This document shows, in pieces, positions 53,889 to 61,843 of a stretch of 64,000 nt of DNA (the first letter of the stretch is position 1; every line of letters begins with the position of its first letter). The stretch covers positions 49,480 to 113,479 of the forward strand of contig JAJDTY010000050.1 of assembly GCA_022826945.1 (NCBI GenBank). The letters are read 5' to 3'. The DNA is from Candidatus Binatia bacterium (GTDB lineage: Bacteria; Desulfobacterota; Binatia; Bin18). The notes beneath the pieces were generated by a model. It had not been told where the DNA came from. It did not search any database and saw only the letters and a program-made list of their open reading frames with translations. A program made the position numbers and the translations under genes.

Positions 53889-54160
53889 TCCTTCCCTCGT
53901 GCCTGTTCCAGCCATTCTCCTATAGAGCTATTTCCATAGCCCGCATAGTTCAGCGTCAACTTCAGGACCACTCCAGTTGCATGCTCATCAATGAGGGTCT
54001 CTTTCCTGAGACCCAAGCCCGACGCAACGGCCTCAGTAATCTTGTCACTTTGTATAAGAAACGCCTCATCGTTCAACTGGAGCGCAGTCGGATAGAGTTC
54101 TTTCAGGCGATTAACGACCTCATTATTCTCTTGGGTGAGGATCACCGCAAAAACAGCCAT
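53885..54160 (-). CDS. Small hypothetical protein, first of an ATGA-coupled pair
   Basis: The 91-residue protein (MAVFAVILTQENNEVVNRLKELYP...) has a mixed alpha/beta look, no membrane helix, and a C-terminal GYGNSSIGEWLEQARGKE. Small proteins of this type are widespread in bacteria, often without known role. GAGGGGAA precedes the ATG at 54160; a TTG two codons earlier is possible. It couples by ATGA to the coiled-coil protein. Confidence 0.55.
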   Translation of the reverse strand: MAVFAVILTQENNEVVNRLKELYPTALQLNDEAFLIQSDKITEAVASGLGLRKETLIDEHATGVVLKLTLNYAGYGNSSIGEWLEQARGKE

Positions 54161-54330
54161 AATCAATGCTTCCCCTCGCTGCGACTCCCAATAAACAAAT
54201 TGCTGTTTAGCCTGTCAAGGCGTCCCTCTCGTCCCACCAGATTATCATACTCCCACTCCCCCGGCATACCACCCATACACCACCCTCAAATTAGGCAGTT
54301 GGTGTTGAAATCAGGACAGTACCATCCGCC

Positions 54331-54380
54331 TGTAATAGGCTAAGAGGCGCGTGGGTAAGATTCGATATAAGTCCCATAAT
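54331..54380. repeat. About 50-bp repeat, right end copy (B), inverted
   Basis: The stretch has TAATAGGCTAAGAGGCGCG, then GTGGGTAAGATTCGATATAAGTCCCAT. As reverse complement it agrees with 51542-51591 at about 39 of 50 positions. It marks the right end of the small-gene island. The next gene begins 75 bp later. Confidence 0.65.
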
Positions 54381-54454
54381 TTTATCAGGGAATTATGCTA
54401 CAGTGGGGCCTCAGGGTCCGAGGACCGAAAAAAGGAACAGAGAAGCATAAGAGA

Positions 54455-55234
54455 ATGAGCGATTCCAATCTTATTACCCCTGAGCGCTTTGACGCCGTGC
54501 TGTTCGACCTGGACGGCGTGCTGACGGCAACGGCAAAAATTCATGCTGCCTGTTGGAAGCAGATGTTTGACCGCTTTCTGCGTCAGTACGCGAAAATTCA
54601 CAGTCTCTCCCTTCAGCCTTTTGACCTTCAGACCGATTATAATCTGTATGTCGACGGGAAAGCTCTGGACGACGGCGTGCGGAGCTTTCTCGAATCACGT
54701 CATATCGAGTTATCGGAAGGAAGTCCGACCGCGCCTCCCGATTGGGAGACGGTTCACGGCCTAGGCAACCAGAAAGACAGCCTGGTCAATCAGGTCATTG
54801 CCTCGGATGGGGTGGAGGCCTTCCCTGGCAGCACCGCCTTTGCCATCCATGTCCGGCAAATGGGGCTGAAAACCGCGGTCGTCACCCCCAGCGCGAACTG
54901 TCAACTCGTGCTCAAGTCGGCTGGGATTACGCACCTCTTTGATCTGCGGGTTGATAGAGAGGTCGCCGCCCAAGAACAGTTGGCCGGCAAACCCGCTCCG
55001 GATATGTTTCTGGCAGCAGCGGACAAGCTGAACGTGCTGCCGGTCCGGGCCGTGGTGATTGAGGACGCCATCTCAGGCGTGCAGTCGGGCCGCGCCGGAA
55101 ATTTCGGTCTGGTGGTTGGCGTTGATCGTCGCGGTCACGGCGACTTACTCAAAGCCAACGGGGCCGACGTTGTTGTGAAAGACGTGGGGGATCTGCTCAG
55201 TTCTGCGGCGCGCAACTCATCCCGGTACTCCTGA
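54455..55234 (+). CDS. HAD-superfamily hydrolase, beta-phosphoglucomutase-like
   Basis: The 259-residue protein has HAD motif 1 (FDAVLFDLDGVLTATAKIHAACWK near residue 12), motif 2 (TAVVTPSANCQLVLKSAG), motif 3 (AGKPAPDMFLAAADKL) and motif 4 (VVIEDAISGVQSGRAG). The cap insert between motif 1 and 2 suits a phosphoglucomutase-type phosphatase. Motif 1 has Asp nucleophile and the second Asp two residues later. It ends with 38 bp of overlap with the convergent metallophosphoesterase gene. Confidence 0.85.
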   Translation: MSDSNLITPERFDAVLFDLDGVLTATAKIHAACWKQMFDRFLRQYAKIHSLSLQPFDLQTDYNLYVDGKALDDGVRSFLESRHIELSEGSPTAPPDWETVHGLGNQKDSLVNQVIASDGVEAFPGSTAFAIHVRQMGLKTAVVTPSANCQLVLKSAGITHLFDLRVDREVAAQEQLAGKPAPDMFLAAADKLNVLPVRAVVIEDAISGVQSGRAGNFGLVVGVDRRGHGDLLKANGADVVVKDVGDLLSSAARNSSRYS

Positions 55235-56447
55235 AGCGGCACGGTCGAGGCAGCCCTGCGGTATCGCGTGGCGTGATCGTCCAGCCCTCCTCACCCCGCT
55301 CCAGCGTCACATAGCCAAAGCCGGTCAGCGTTTCTGCCTGTGAGACTGTTCGGTCGGCTATGTCGAGTCCGACCAACTCGGTTGCCAGCGGCGGGTCGAG
55401 CAGCGTTCCGCCATTCCCGACCACGAACTGATGCGGCTTTCCCTGCGCAAAGGCCAGCAACTCGGTCGTGTGGAGATGGCCCGACAGGACCAACTCAATG
55501 CCGTCTGGCAATCCCTGCCGGACCGCGGCCTGAAGGGTCGGATTGGTTCGGAAGAGCACCTCCCTGCCCTGCGCCTGTCCCCGCGTGCCGAAGGCCCAGA
55601 AGGGCTTATGAGACAGCAGCCAGACCGGACGGTTTTCAGCCAACGCCGCCAACTGTGTGTCGAAGTAGGTGACGGTCTCGGGCGCCGCCCTCAGGTCGTG
55701 CGCTGTCGTGGTATCCAGGACGAACAGCGTACGCGCTCCGATTGGCACGATATAGGGCTCAGTCTGGTCGGTACATTCCTGGGGTAAGGGACGGGGATCA
55801 AGCAGACGAAACCAGGCGTTACCCGTCCGCTGACACTCCTCGTGATTCCCTCGGACAAATATCCACGGCGCCGCCTGCAGTAAGGGCTCAGCCGGTGCGA
55901 AGAAGTCGGCCTGAGCGGCCGCCCAGGTATCTCCCCACGGATTACCGGCACAGGCCGCGTTGCCGGTCGGACAGGGTGAATCCCGATAAAAATAATCCCC
56001 CACATGGAGCACCAGGTCTGGATTCCAGGCTGCAGCACTCCGGGCGATTCGGGCAAAGGGCCAGGCATTCGGATCGTGACACGCCTGGACCAGGGTGTTT
56101 TTCATCCGGCAGCCGGTGTCACCCAGGATGACGATCCTTTCCGGAGCGCGCGATAAAAGAGGCAGTTGTCGGCCATCCAGCGTGACGCTGGCAGCATCGG
56201 GCGGTAACACAGCCTCGCAGACCAGGATGGGAAAGTTCGGTCGGGCAGGACGCGCGCGTACGTGTAACGGAAAGCGCTCAGCATCCACCTGTAACGCCGG
56301 ACAGACCGTCGCGGTTGATACGACTCGCACAATTGTCCGGCCACCCGGCCCCAGGGCGGTCCAGGACAGGGGAAGGGCCGCTCTCACGGCAACACATGAC
56401 AGGTGTAGTCCCCAGAGGACCAGCAGAATTCGCCCTAAGGCAGACAT
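55197..56447 (-). CDS. Secreted metallophosphoesterase
   Basis: The 416-residue protein has an N-terminal signal segment (ILLVLWGLHLSCVAVRAALP) and calcineurin-type motifs: IVILGDTG (near residue 108), VLHVGDYFYRD (near 148), FVRGNHEECQ (near 198), LLSHKPFW (near 283) and GHLHTTE (near 323). Together these ligate two metals. It probably acts in the periplasm on an organic phosphate; substrate unknown. Confidence 0.87.
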   Translation of the reverse strand: MSALGRILLVLWGLHLSCVAVRAALPLSWTALGPGGRTIVRVVSTATVCPALQVDAERFPLHVRARPARPNFPILVCEAVLPPDAASVTLDGRQLPLLSRAPERIVILGDTGCRMKNTLVQACHDPNAWPFARIARSAAAWNPDLVLHVGDYFYRDSPCPTGNAACAGNPWGDTWAAAQADFFAPAEPLLQAAPWIFVRGNHEECQRTGNAWFRLLDPRPLPQECTDQTEPYIVPIGARTLFVLDTTTAHDLRAAPETVTYFDTQLAALAENRPVWLLSHKPFWAFGTRGQAQGREVLFRTNPTLQAAVRQGLPDGIELVLSGHLHTTELLAFAQGKPHQFVVGNGGTLLDPPLATELVGLDIADRTVSQAETLTGFGYVTLERGEEGWTITPRDTAGLPRPCRFRSTGMSCAPQN

Positions 56448-56462
56448 GGTACGGTTCCAGGC

Positions 56463-59450
56463 TCATTCCCGCGACGCGGGTGTGATTGTCAATTCAACCC
56501 GCTGCCCGTTGCGCAGGACTGTCATACCGACCGGCTCGTCAACTTTGAGACTTCCGAGAACAAAGGTGTAGTCATAGATATTCTCAACCGCCTTACCCGC
56601 CAGCTCGCGCACCACATCCCCGGCCTGCACCCCAGCTTGGTCGGCCGGGCCGCCGGTCGCAACCCCGGAGAGCTTGACCCCGGTGACATTCCCCTGGGCA
56701 TAGTCGGGAATCGTGCCCAGATAGGCCCGTAGGCGGCCGCGGCTGCCGAGGTGGCGGGGCTTTTCGATGCGGATATAATTCGGTGCCTGCTCGGTACTCG
56801 CCAACGAACGTGTCAGGCCGGTCATCAGCCGGGTAATTTGTGTGAGCCCGGCATAGTTGAGCTTTTCCACGGTATCGCGTGGCGAGTGGTATTCCGCATG
56901 TCCACCGGTGAACGCGTTCAGAACGGGAACGCCCTTGAGATAGAACGCAGTCGCATCGGTTGGCAGATAACTGTCGTTCTGGAGCGTGATGGGCAGACCG
57001 ATGGGCGCGTTGTGTTGCTCAATTTCCTCGGGCCAGACCGAACTTGAGCCCACGCCTTGCAGCACCAGGGCGGTATCAAGCCGACCGACCATGTCTAGAT
57101 TGAGATAGGCGGCAATGGCAGGGGCGAGTGTCTGCCGCTCTGTCCGGCCGAAGGTCCTGGCGAAGTGGCTCGACCCCAGAAGACCCAGTTCTTCGCCCGA
57201 CCACAAAGCAAATACAATATCGCGCTTCAGGGCCACTTCGCCTGCGGCTTGTTGTGCGGCGAGCGTTTTGGCAATGCCCAGAACGGCCGCCACGCCGGAG
57301 GCATTGTCGTCGGCTCCGAAATGGATGCCGCCCTTTTCATCCTCACGGGCCAGCGACCCGTTCCCCAGACCCGTGCCCAGATGGTCGATATGCGCCCCAA
57401 CCATAACGATACCCTCATCCGCTGTACCCTCAGTCACGCGTAACCGTGCCAGGACGTTGCGGCCCTGGCGTTTCTCCTGCCGAATATCGATCGTCGCTCC
57501 GAGCGTCAGACCGTCGAGGCCGAGGCCGGGTATGAGTTGTCCGGTATCTAAGGTCTCCTGAATCTCTTCCAGTGACCTGCCCGCCTGCTGGAACCAAACC
57601 TCGGCCAACGCGTCAGTCACGGACACCGCCCCGATGCTGCTGCCTGCCAGTGAGGCGTCAAAGACGAGGGGAACCAATTGCGCCTTGACGGTGGTCCTCG
57701 GCCCGCTCGCAACGATCAGCCCGCGTGCTCCCCGGTCGCGGGCAACCATGGCTTTATAGCGCAGGCTGGCATAGCGGTTGAGATGCTGGCGATAAGCAGC
57801 GTCTATGTCTTCGGGCAGATAGCGCAGCACCAAAACCCATTGGTCTTGCACATCCAGATGGGCATAGGAGTCGTATTCCGGGTGCTCATCGACAGCCGGA
57901 GCGACAATGCCATAACCGGCAAAGACCACACTGGCCGGCTCGAAGTCACCCACCTGCGAGAAGGTCAACGGACGCCAGTCTGTATCAATGACATACGCCC
58001 GAGCCTGATCTGACGCTGACCCGGGCTGTTGTTGCAACACGTTCTTCTGACCAAGAGAGACGCCGGCGGTAAACTCGAAAGACTGAAAAAACGTTCCATT
58101 ATCGCCTGCCGGTTCGAGCCCGCTTTTTTCCAGTAGCGCGGCGGCGTACTCCGTTGCCAGCTTTTCGCCGTCCGTTCCCGTGAGCCGGCCGGCCATGCGC
58201 TCAGAGGCGAGTTCGGCAACGTTCTGGCGCAACTCACACGTTCGCGCCTCGTGCGTTCGGAGGGATACCGCGTCGGTGGAGTTGAGCCCCAACAGGCAGC
58301 GGGCCGCGGTATCATCCCAGTCGGCAAAAAAGAGCTGCGCCTTTTTATCCACGGTCCGGCTGCTGGTCCACGACAGCTGCTTTCCGTCCGGAGTGAACAC
58401 CGGCAGACCGTCAAAGCCGTCGGTATAGGTGACCCGCACGGGTTCGGCCTGCCCATCCGTGTCCACGATATACAGCTCAAAATTCCCAAAACCGTGGCGG
58501 TTGGTCGTGAAGATCAGATAGTCGCCGGACGGATGAAAATAGGGTGCCCAGGACAGAGATCCCAGTTTCGTCACCTGCTTCTGATCTGTCCCATCGACGC
58601 GCATGGTCCAGACCTCGGCCTGTTTGCCGTCGAGAGAAAACCGACGCCAGACCAGCCGTTTTCCATCCGGACTGAAAAACGGCCCGCCATCATAGCCCGG
58701 CGAGGTCGTCAACCGACGCACGTCCGACCCATCCGCCCGCATGGTGTAGATGTCCATCTGCGATGACGGGTCTTGCTGAAAGCGCTCCTTCTCCTCGGCT
58801 GACAGAGGTACTGTATAGGCGTGGCGATTCGAGGCAAAGGCGATAAACTCGCCGTTCGGAGACCAGGAGCCCTCGGCGTCGTAGCCCCTTGCCTCGGCCA
58901 GCTTCCGCATGTCCCGTCCATCGAGCGTTACTTCAAAAAGGTCGTACTGCTCATCAAAGTCCCACTCGTAACGCCGTTGGGAGCCCACCCGCCGTTCTTC
59001 CAACTCGGCCTGTTGCTTCTTTTTGGCGTCCGGGTCTTCATGCGTTGAGGCAAACAGGACTTTGTCTTGTGAGGGATGGAACCAGGCACACGTCGTCTTG
59101 CCGATTCCGGGCGAGACCCGGCGGGTCTGCCCGGTGAGGCGATTCATGACATAAATCTGAAAAAACGGATTGTCGGATTCACGTTCACTCTGAAAAATGA
59201 GCTGCGAGCCATCCGGGCTGAAATAGCCTTCGCCAGCGCGTCTGCCGGCAAAGGTCAGCTGTCGGGTATTGCGTACGAGCTGGGCTTCGTGCCAGGTCTC
59301 TGGAACGGCAGATTGTGCGGTAGCCACACCAGAAGTCGCATGTGGGTTCTGAGAATGGTTGTCTTGCCGGGTCGAGTCGGCGAGTGCCGGGTTGGCGAAA
59401 AAAACAAAACCCACAACAAAGACGGCGCAGATAATGACCTGACGATTCAT
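56463..59450 (-). CDS. Secreted M28 peptidase with PD40 repeats and a PDZ domain
   Basis: The 995-residue protein has a signal peptide (MNRQVIICAVFVVGFVFFANPALA), six TolB-type PD40 repeats (such as FSPDGSQLIFQSE and FSPDGKRLVW) in residues 60-400, a PA-like insert (about 490-640), and an M28 domain. Metal/catalytic residues are visible: AHIDHLG, FGADDNASG, SGEELGLLG, NLDMVGR and GGHAEYHSPRDT. A C-terminal PDZ (GPADQAGVQAGDVVRELAGK) follows near 920. It is an aminopeptidase-like enzyme, probably active outside the cytoplasm. The gene stands alone. Confidence 0.92.
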   Translation of the reverse strand: MNRQVIICAVFVVGFVFFANPALADSTRQDNHSQNPHATSGVATAQSAVPETWHEAQLVRNTRQLTFAGRRAGEGYFSPDGSQLIFQSERESDNPFFQIYVMNRLTGQTRRVSPGIGKTTCAWFHPSQDKVLFASTHEDPDAKKKQQAELEERRVGSQRRYEWDFDEQYDLFEVTLDGRDMRKLAEARGYDAEGSWSPNGEFIAFASNRHAYTVPLSAEEKERFQQDPSSQMDIYTMRADGSDVRRLTTSPGYDGGPFFSPDGKRLVWRRFSLDGKQAEVWTMRVDGTDQKQVTKLGSLSWAPYFHPSGDYLIFTTNRHGFGNFELYIVDTDGQAEPVRVTYTDGFDGLPVFTPDGKQLSWTSSRTVDKKAQLFFADWDDTAARCLLGLNSTDAVSLRTHEARTCELRQNVAELASERMAGRLTGTDGEKLATEYAAALLEKSGLEPAGDNGTFFQSFEFTAGVSLGQKNVLQQQPGSASDQARAYVIDTDWRPLTFSQVGDFEPASVVFAGYGIVAPAVDEHPEYDSYAHLDVQDQWVLVLRYLPEDIDAAYRQHLNRYASLRYKAMVARDRGARGLIVASGPRTTVKAQLVPLVFDASLAGSSIGAVSVTDALAEVWFQQAGRSLEEIQETLDTGQLIPGLGLDGLTLGATIDIRQEKRQGRNVLARLRVTEGTADEGIVMVGAHIDHLGTGLGNGSLAREDEKGGIHFGADDNASGVAAVLGIAKTLAAQQAAGEVALKRDIVFALWSGEELGLLGSSHFARTFGRTERQTLAPAIAAYLNLDMVGRLDTALVLQGVGSSSVWPEEIEQHNAPIGLPITLQNDSYLPTDATAFYLKGVPVLNAFTGGHAEYHSPRDTVEKLNYAGLTQITRLMTGLTRSLASTEQAPNYIRIEKPRHLGSRGRLRAYLGTIPDYAQGNVTGVKLSGVATGGPADQAGVQAGDVVRELAGKAVENIYDYTFVLGSLKVDEPVGMTVLRNGQRVELTITPASRE

Positions 59451-59554
59451 GGGGTGGCATAATACGTGAGGAAGGACCAGCAGGCCACGGGCATTGCGTC
59501 TTCCTTCCCGGAACGGATCACGAGTACTCCAGAACGTACTCCTCGTTCGGAGGG

Positions 59555-60073
59555 TTAAACATTGCTGAACGCGGCATGGTATTTCACCACACCGTGCTGG
59601 CCACTATGAATACACCGCTCAAAGGCCCCGGGCTCCAGTTCCATGGCCATAAACGCCTCGTCAGGAACATCGTATTCGCAGCGGAGTCCGAACCGGGAGG
59701 CCGGTAAAAACCCGAAGCGTGGATAATACGCCGGATGACCGAGAACAACGACTGCGTTGCATGCCAGCGCTTTGCAGCGCTTAAGGCCAGCCCGAACAAG
59801 AGCCGAACCAATGCCCTGGCGTTGATAGGCCGGTGTCACTGCCATTGGGGCCAGCCCCATCAACCCGAGCCTGGAGTCTGCCGATACTGAGACCGGCGAG
59901 AACATGATGTGACCGACAACTGCGGCATCTACCTCGGCAACGAGCGAAACGAGCGGTTGCACGCACTCACGAAGGGTTTCAACAAGCTCGGCCTCGGCAC
60001 GCGTTTCAAAGGCCGCTGCATTGGTTTGGTAGACCGCCGCCCGGTCGCTCTCTTTTTCGGCTCGAATGAGCAT
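59555..60073 (-). CDS. GNAT-family N-acetyltransferase (YhbS-like)
   Basis: The 172-residue protein has LIRAEKESDRAAVYQTNAAAF at the start, the acetyl-CoA loop in VTPAYQRQGIGSALVRAGL near residue 94 and VVLGHPAYYPRFGF near 117, typical of YhbS-like N-acetyltransferases. The acceptor is unknown. It is divergent from the selenoprotein glutaredoxin gene with 82 bp between starts. Confidence 0.87.
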   Translation of the reverse strand: MLIRAEKESDRAAVYQTNAAAFETRAEAELVETLRECVQPLVSLVAEVDAAVVGHIMFSPVSVSADSRLGLMGLAPMAVTPAYQRQGIGSALVRAGLKRCKALACNAVVVLGHPAYYPRFGFLPASRFGLRCEYDVPDEAFMAMELEPGAFERCIHSGQHGVVKYHAAFSNV

Positions 60074-60155
60074 AGATCACTATACGTCAGTGCGCGCGCG
60101 ACGCTCCATCAGCGAAACATTGACCGGACACAGGCCGAAGCGATACAAACACAGT

Positions 60156-60395
60156 ATGAAAAAACAGGTCGTCGTCTCTTCCACCCCCACCTGAGGCCCA
60201 TGCACAATGACGAGGGAGTTTCTTTCGCAGGCAGGAATAGCATTCACCGCCTATGATGTCAGTACTGACACGGCGGCCCAGGAGCATCTTCGTCAACTCT
60301 CTGGTCGGGTCTCTCTGCCGGTGATTACCGTTGACGATGCTGTCGTTATTGGTTCTCAGAAGGCCAAGCTCCAGGAACTGTTGGGAATTGCCTGA
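60156..60395 (+). CDS. Selenoprotein: glutaredoxin-like protein with UGPC active site
   Basis: Read through the TGA at 60192-60194, the frame gives 79 residues: MKKQVVVSSTPT-U-GPC-TMTREFLSQAG, then ISGRVSLPVITVDDAVV-like strand (SGRVSLPVITVDDAVVIG) and a closing helix. That is a complete glutaredoxin fold: the first strand, the active site (UGPC, Sec13 and Cys16) and the conserved cis-Pro (LPVITVDD near residue 58). Family members have CGPC or CPYC at this place. The ATG at 60207, which a normal gene caller would pick, would start after the active site and leave only part of a fold. A SECIS-like hairpin follows at 60211-60227. The stop is TGA at 60393, with no such hairpin after it. A small unrelated gene follows after 28 bp. 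Confidence 0.88.
60192..60194 (+). other. In-frame TGA predicted to encode selenocysteine (Sec13)
   Basis: The codon lies between CCC ACC and GGC CCA TGC, so the motif reads T-U-G-P-C. The glutaredoxin active-site cysteine belongs at this position. Strand and helix pattern continue on both sides, so the TGA is in a coding frame. Confidence 0.85.
60211..60227 (+). promoter_or_regulatory. Predicted bacterial SECIS hairpin of the glutaredoxin-like selenoprotein
   Basis: CGAGGG pairs with CTTTCG (six pairs, two G-T wobbles) around the 5-nt loop AGTTT, with GU in the loop. The stem begins 16 nt after the TGA, in the range known for bacterial SECIS elements. It has the same plan as the hairpin at 4624-4640. 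Confidence 0.7.
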
Positions 60396-60423
60396 AGGTG
60401 GGGAAGGAGAAGGAGGTCCAAAG

Positions 60424-60642
60424 ATGCCAGACACCGAAGAGTATGAGGGCTTTTATATTGAGCCGCGCTCGAAACAACTCGATAGTGGCGATTGGAAACC
60501 GGTGGCACGGGTCTTTCGGCTGATCGATGGGGTGGTCGATGAGTTTTACCCGCTCCGGGGAACCGAGCAGACCTTTACCAGCCAGGAAGAAGCCGACCAT
60601 TATGCCCTTCAGAATGGCAAAGATTGGGTGGACCGCAATTAG
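60424..60642 (+). CDS. Small hypothetical protein
   Basis: The 72-residue protein (MPDTEEYEGFYIEPRSKQL...) has a compact alternation of beta-strand-like segments (WKPVARVFRLI, VDEFYPLRG) and a closing helix (EEADHYALQNGKDWVD). I do not recognise the family. GGAGAAGGAGG lies just before the ATG, so translation is strongly supported. It lies 28 bp after the selenoprotein glutaredoxin gene on the same strand. Confidence 0.6.
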   Translation: MPDTEEYEGFYIEPRSKQLDSGDWKPVARVFRLIDGVVDEFYPLRGTEQTFTSQEEADHYALQNGKDWVDRN

Positions 60643-60733
60643 CTCGATTTGGTAAGTCACGGGAGGCGGCCAGATGGATCAGGGCCGATTGCACCAACAC
60701 CGATATTATTAACCCCTAACCAAAGGAGGCAGT

Positions 60734-61036
60734 ATGGCGTATGTATTTGCACACATCAAACTTCGGGCGGGCAAGGTCCAGAAATTCACGGAAATGCTGA
60801 GCTCGCTAGCGCCGCAGTTGGAAAAACACGGCGGCTGGAAGCTCCAGGGGAGTTATTTCAACGTCATCGGTCGTTTGAACACCGTCGTTGACGTGTGGGA
60901 GGTCCCGGATGCCAATTCGGTCCAGACAACCCTGGAAATCGCGTCTCAAGATCCCGAGTTTCAGAAATGGGTCCCGGTGATTGAAGAGTGTATTGAGGAT
61001 GAAACCTTACAGGTAATGACGAAATTGCCCGTGTAG
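60734..61036 (+). CDS. NIPSNAP-family protein
   Basis: The 100-residue protein has a dimeric alpha-beta-barrel look: AYVFAHIKLRAGKVQKFTEML, WKLQGSYFNVIGRLNTVVDVWEV in the middle and VPVIEECIEDETLQVMTKLPV at the end. This resembles NIPSNAP domains, with unknown activity. AAAGGAGG lies before the ATG. It is followed by a strong hairpin (61050-61073) between it and sdhB. Confidence 0.7.
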   Translation: MAYVFAHIKLRAGKVQKFTEMLSSLAPQLEKHGGWKLQGSYFNVIGRLNTVVDVWEVPDANSVQTTLEIASQDPEFQKWVPVIEECIEDETLQVMTKLPV

Positions 61037-61040
61037 AGGA

Positions 61041-61079
61041 CTCACCCTAGCCCTCTCCCGCAAGGGAGGGGGCATTTCT
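61041..61079 (+). repeat. Dispersed intergenic repeat (CTCACCC...CCCTCTCCC type), copy 2
   Basis: The stretch is related to 5264-5309. Here a 10-bp stem (61050-61073) closes a GCAA tetraloop and is followed by ATTTCTT. Confidence 0.5.
61050..61073 (+). terminator. Strong hairpin with GCAA loop between NIPSNAP and sdhB
   Basis: Ten base pairs (one G-T) close a GCAA loop, followed by ATTTCTTG on the plus strand. It suits a terminator for the plus-strand genes and, read from the other side, for the sdh operon. The convergent gene ends make this likely. Confidence 0.55.
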
Positions 61080-61096
61080 TGATAGCCAACCCGGCT

Positions 61097-61843
61097 TTAC
61101 TTTCCCGTCAGTTTGTTCATCAGCCACACGACCGGATCGTAGTAGGCATCAACGACCCGTTCTTTCAGCGGAATAATCGCGTTGTCGGTGATGTGAATGC
61201 CCTCGGGACAGACTTCGGTACAACACTTGGTGATATTGCAATATCCCAGACCGGCATCACTCTTCAGAAATTCCCGGCGATCCTCTTCGTCAAGCGGATG
61301 CATTTCCAGGGAGGCGAGGCGCACGAAGGAACGTGGCCCGGCAAACTCGGGCTTGTTGTCTTCGTGGTCGCGGATGACGTGGCACACGTCCTGGCATAGG
61401 AAGCATTCAATGCATTTGTGGAATTCCTGTACTCGGTCCACGTCGTCCTGATACATCCGACGCGTACCATCCGCTTCTTTGGCCTTCAGTTTAAGAGCGG
61501 GAATACTTTTAGCCTTCTCATAGTTGAAGGACACGTCGGTCACCAGATCGCGGAGTAACGGAAAGGTCTGAATAGGCGAGATCGTAATGGTTTCGCCCGG
61601 TTCAAAGAGATTCATCCGTGTCATGCACATCAGCCGAGGCTTGCCGTTGATCTCGGCACTGCACGAGCCGCACTTGCCGGCCTTGCAGTTCCAGCGGACC
61701 GCTAGGTCGGGCGCTTGCGTGGCCTGGATGGTGTGTATCACATCCAGAACAACCATCCCTTCCTGAGCCTCGACCCGATAGTCCTTGAACTCCCCCCCTG
61801 AGATGTCGCCGCGCCAGACGCGCATGGTAAATTCACTGGCCAT
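61097..61843 (-). CDS. sdhB: Succinate dehydrogenase/fumarate reductase iron-sulfur subunit
   Basis: The 248-residue protein has the [2Fe-2S] region (CKAGKCGSCSAEINGKPRLMC near residue 55) and the two other clusters in CIECFLCQDVCHV (near 140) and CNITKCCTEVCPEGI (near 200). It carries electrons from SdhA to the membrane quinone. It overlaps sdhA by one base (TAATG-type junction at 61843). The chain ends with VWLMNKLTGK. Confidence 0.93.
   Translation of the reverse strand: MASEFTMRVWRGDISGGEFKDYRVEAQEGMVVLDVIHTIQATQAPDLAVRWNCKAGKCGSCSAEINGKPRLMCMTRMNLFEPGETITISPIQTFPLLRDLVTDVSFNYEKAKSIPALKLKAKEADGTRRMYQDDVDRVQEFHKCIECFLCQDVCHVIRDHEDNKPEFAGPRSFVRLASLEMHPLDEEDRREFLKSDAGLGYCNITKCCTEVCPEGIHITDNAIIPLKERVVDAYYDPVVWLMNKLTGK

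Noticed and set aside
60207..60395. Start of the glutaredoxin-like gene at the ATG at 60207
   Set aside because: It would begin after the active site and miss the first strand of the fold; codons from 60156 complete the family.
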